Shown here in pieces: positions 4,511 through 6,262 of a stretch of DNA of 6,262 bases. The stretch's first letter is position 1. Each line of letters opens with the position of its first letter. A program made the translations under genes and the position numbers. The stretch covers positions 1 to 6,262 of the forward strand of contig CASBRC010000109.1 of the NCBI GenBank assembly GCA_949128015.1. The letters run 5' to 3'. The notes beneath the pieces were generated by a model, which ran no database searches, was not told the DNA's origin, and worked only from the letters and a program-made list of their open reading frames with translations. Origin of the DNA: Synechococcales cyanobacterium PMM_0003. GTDB taxonomy: Bacteria > Cyanobacteriota > Cyanobacteriia > Pseudanabaenales > Pseudanabaenaceae.

Positions 4511-5314
4511 CTAATCATGATTACCCCAACTTCTAATTACTTCTGCGATCGCAGCGATCGACGCTGAGGCAATAATTAGTAATACGCTGAGAGCATTTAA
4601 TTCAGGGGTTACACCGCCACTGCGCAGTGATGAAAAAATGGCGATCGGTAATGTGGTAGAGCCTACTCCTGCGGTGAAATAAGCAATTACGAAATCATCC
4701 ATGCTGAGAATAAATGCTAGGAGACAACCTGATAAAATCCCTGGTAAAAGCTGCGGTAACAATACGCGCAAAAATGCTTGGACAGGAGTTGCACCTAGAT
4801 CAAGAGCCGCCTCTTCAAGTTTTGGATCAATCGTGGCAAGACGACTAGAAACGACTACGGCAACATAGGCTAAGCAAAAAACAATGTGGGCGATCACGAT
4901 AGTGATAAGGCTAAGAGGTAATTTGAGCGCCGCAAAAAATACGAGGGTTGCGACAGCGATCGCAATATCAGGAATGATCAATGGTAAATAGGTAGCGCCG
5001 CGATACAGGCTTTTGCCTGGGAAATAATATCTAGCTAAACCAACGGCGGTGAGCGTTCCTAATATTGCCGAGACTGATACCGCAGTCAGGGCAACACTAA
5101 GACTATTTTTTAGCGCTGCTAGCAAGATCGGGTTTTGCAGAAACTTGGAATACCAGTCCCAAGTAAAACCAGTCCATTGGGATGGCGAGGGGGATTTATT
5201 AAAGCTAAAAATAGTGAGAACTGCGATCGGAAAGTACATATAAAAGAACGCAAGCAAGGTATACCAAGTTTGCCAGCGCTTGACGGGTGGAATATTAATC
5301 TGATTAGCCATCAT
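4511..5314 (-). CDS. potC: ABC transporter permease, PotC-type (spermidine/putrescine family)
   Basis: A 267-residue inner-membrane permease of the polyamine/opine/phosphonate ABC family with about six transmembrane helices (roughly 17-38, 67-92, 108-130, 134-156, 190-212 and 239-260). The cytoplasmic EAA loop that docks the ATPase is clear: Glu168-Ala-Ala-Leu-Asp-Leu-Gly174, then Leu-Leu-Pro187. Asp-Asp-Phe-Val-Ile-Ala-Tyr-Phe (206-213) is characteristic of PotC proteins. The start is set at the ATG at 5314, because AGGG lies six bases before it. An in-frame ATG at 5335 would add seven residues (HIP1-derived) without a Shine-Dalgarno. It overlaps the end of potB by 11 bases, so the two are translated from one message and form a heterodimeric channel. 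Polyamine is the usual substrate, but related permeases move other compounds, and no binding protein is in view to settle it. Confidence 0.88.
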   Translation of the reverse strand: MMANQINIPPVKRWQTWYTLLAFFYMYFPIAVLTIFSFNKSPSPSQWTGFTWDWYSKFLQNPILLAALKNSLSVALTAVSVSAILGTLTAVGLARYYFPGKSLYRGATYLPLIIPDIAIAVATLVFFAALKLPLSLITIVIAHIVFCLAYVAVVVSSRLATIDPKLEEAALDLGATPVQAFLRVLLPQLLPGILSGCLLAFILSMDDFVIAYFTAGVGSTTLPIAIFSSLRSGGVTPELNALSVLLIIASASIAAIAEVIRSWGNHD

Positions 5315-6209
5315 TGACCACCCTGCGATCGCCATATTTAATTAGCAAAGCAATCACAATTGTTACGGCCAAAATCAACACCATACTCAGTGCCGAACCA
5401 AACCCTCGATTGCTACTTGCGCCCAAAAACTGCAACTCAATAATTGACGCGATCGTGCGACTACCCGGCCCGCCTAGCAATTGGGGATTAATATAATCGC
5501 TAAAACTGGATATCGACACTAGCGCTGCCCCTGCGACAATTCCTGAAGATACCTGCGGAACTGTAATTTGCCAGAAGGTTTGTCTAGAATTAGCACCAAG
5601 GTCAGCCGCCGCCTCAAGTAACCGTAAGTCAAGACGTTCGAGCGACGTAAACAAGACTAAAACCATATAGGGCAGATAGGTGTAAACCATGCCAATAATT
5701 ACGCCTTCAGCCTTATTCAGTACGTTGATTCCTGAAAGCCCAATCAGATTAAGAAAGCTATTTAAAACCCCAGTCGGGCGCAAAATCGTAATCCATGCGT
5801 AGGATCTCAATAATGATGATGTCCATAGAGGCAAGACAAACAAAAGCAGCAAAATATTCCGCCAACGCTTAGGAGCAATAACGCCTAGCCAGTAAGCGAC
5901 AGGGAAACCGAAAAGCAAACAAAATCCTGTAGTAATAGCTGCGTAAAGCAGGGATCGCCACACAACTACTAGGTAAATGAAGTTGCCGCCAACATACTCG
6001 AATACCCTTTGGTAATTATCTAGCCCAAATTCAGTTTTACCTAAAGGCACAAGGCTCTGAATTAAGATGAAAATTGTGGGGATAATCAGAAATGTGATTA
6101 GCCAAAATCCACTTGGGAAAAGCAATGCTAGAGGCTCAAGCCATTTGAGCGGTCGCACTGATTTTTGTTCGGGAGTAATATCTGAATTGCTATTCACAGG
6201 CATATTCAC
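5304..6209 (-). CDS. potB: ABC transporter permease, PotB-type (spermidine/putrescine family)
   Basis: A 301-residue inner-membrane permease, partner of PotC. Membrane helices fall near residues 28-50, 84-107, 118-140, 168-189, 223-243 and 272-291. A longer periplasmic stretch follows helix 1. The EAA loop is Glu199-Ala-Ala-Ala-Asp-Leu-Gly205, then Val-Pro218. Asp-Tyr-Ile-Asn-Pro-Gln-Leu-Leu-Gly-Gly (238-247) is the conserved segment of PotB proteins. The GTG at 6209 gives the longest frame. ATG at 6203 is an equally good start, and neither has a clear Shine-Dalgarno. The N-terminal 20 residues are polar and variable. The ATPase (PotA) and binding protein (PotD) genes are not in the window and may lie to the right or elsewhere. 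The stop overlaps the potC start region, showing an operon. Confidence 0.88.
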   Translation of the reverse strand: MNMPVNSNSDITPEQKSVRPLKWLEPLALLFPSGFWLITFLIIPTIFILIQSLVPLGKTEFGLDNYQRVFEYVGGNFIYLVVVWRSLLYAAITTGFCLLFGFPVAYWLGVIAPKRWRNILLLLFVLPLWTSSLLRSYAWITILRPTGVLNSFLNLIGLSGINVLNKAEGVIIGMVYTYLPYMVLVLFTSLERLDLRLLEAAADLGANSRQTFWQITVPQVSSGIVAGAALVSISSFSDYINPQLLGGPGSRTIASIIELQFLGASSNRGFGSALSMVLILAVTIVIALLIKYGDRRVVNDG

Positions 6210-6214
6210 AGGTG

Positions 6215-6243
6215 TATTTAGAAGTACAGTACTCTTGAGTCAA
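6215..6243 (-). promoter_or_regulatory. Candidate promoter of potBC with a palindrome in the spacer
   Basis: On the minus strand TTGACT (6238-6243) lies 17 bp before TAAATA (6215-6220, three of six to consensus). Between them sits AGTAC-A-GTACT (6223-6233), an exact five-base inverted repeat that could be an operator. Transcription would start at about 6208, giving an almost leaderless message from the ATG at 6203. If potBC is instead read from an upstream gene, this site would be internal. Confidence 0.3.
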
Positions 6244-6262
6244 TACCTTGCGATCGCAGATA

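Larger units (their letters stand above)
73..6257. repeat. HIP1 octamers GCGATCGC, eleven dispersed copies
   Basis: Exact copies begin at 73, 474, 1492, 1815, 2663, 2709, 3091, 4545, 4956, 5325 and 6250. That is about one per 570 bp against roughly one per 65 kb expected by chance. Nearly all lie within coding sequence, as is usual. HIP1 is a hallmark of many cyanobacterial genomes and is the clearest compositional clue to the host. Several seven-of-eight variants are also present. Confidence 0.95.

Overview
The window is chromosomal DNA from a cyanobacterium. Three signs point there: eleven exact copies of the HIP1 octamer GCGATCGC (about 0.1 expected by chance in 6.3 kb), a naturally split DnaE polymerase gene whose C-terminal half begins with a DnaE Int-C intein fragment, and a cyanobacterial-type HdrB-like protein. 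The AT-rich composition and the intergenic hairpins would suit a filamentous Pseudanabaena-like lineage, but genus assignment is an inference I cannot test here.

Layout, left to right. Positions 1-882 (+) hold an HdrB-like iron-sulfur protein, cut by the window edge by probably one codon. A 19-bp perfect hairpin follows, then tRNA-Leu(CAA) on the minus strand with its own promoter. A 65-nt hairpin and a small two-helix membrane protein of unknown function (+) come next, then TrmL (+), the wobble-position tRNA 2'-O-methyltransferase. The known substrates of TrmL include tRNA-Leu(CAA), which lies about 700 bp away. A hairpin overlapping both stop codons separates trmL from the convergent block on the minus strand. 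Read in its own direction (right to left), that block is potB-potC (polyamine-type ABC permeases), an RsbW-like anti-sigma/serine-kinase ATPase overlapping a STAS antagonist-like protein by ATGA, a 27-bp perfect hairpin, and dnaE-C with its split intein half.

How the genes work together. PotB and PotC form the membrane channel of one importer; its ATPase and binding protein are not in the window. The ATPase and STAS proteins look like a translationally coupled partner-switching pair. DnaE-C must join a DnaE-N encoded elsewhere by protein trans-splicing to give the replicative polymerase. Long inverted repeats occupy nearly every small intergenic gap from 880 to 3624 and often include stop codons. 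Two of them share a GC-rich apex but have unrelated arms, which makes them the least explained structures here. I saw no wholly new multi-gene system. The points most worth checking are the hairpin family, the position of dnaE-C directly behind a strong hairpin, and the tRNA-Leu(CAA)/TrmL neighbourhood.
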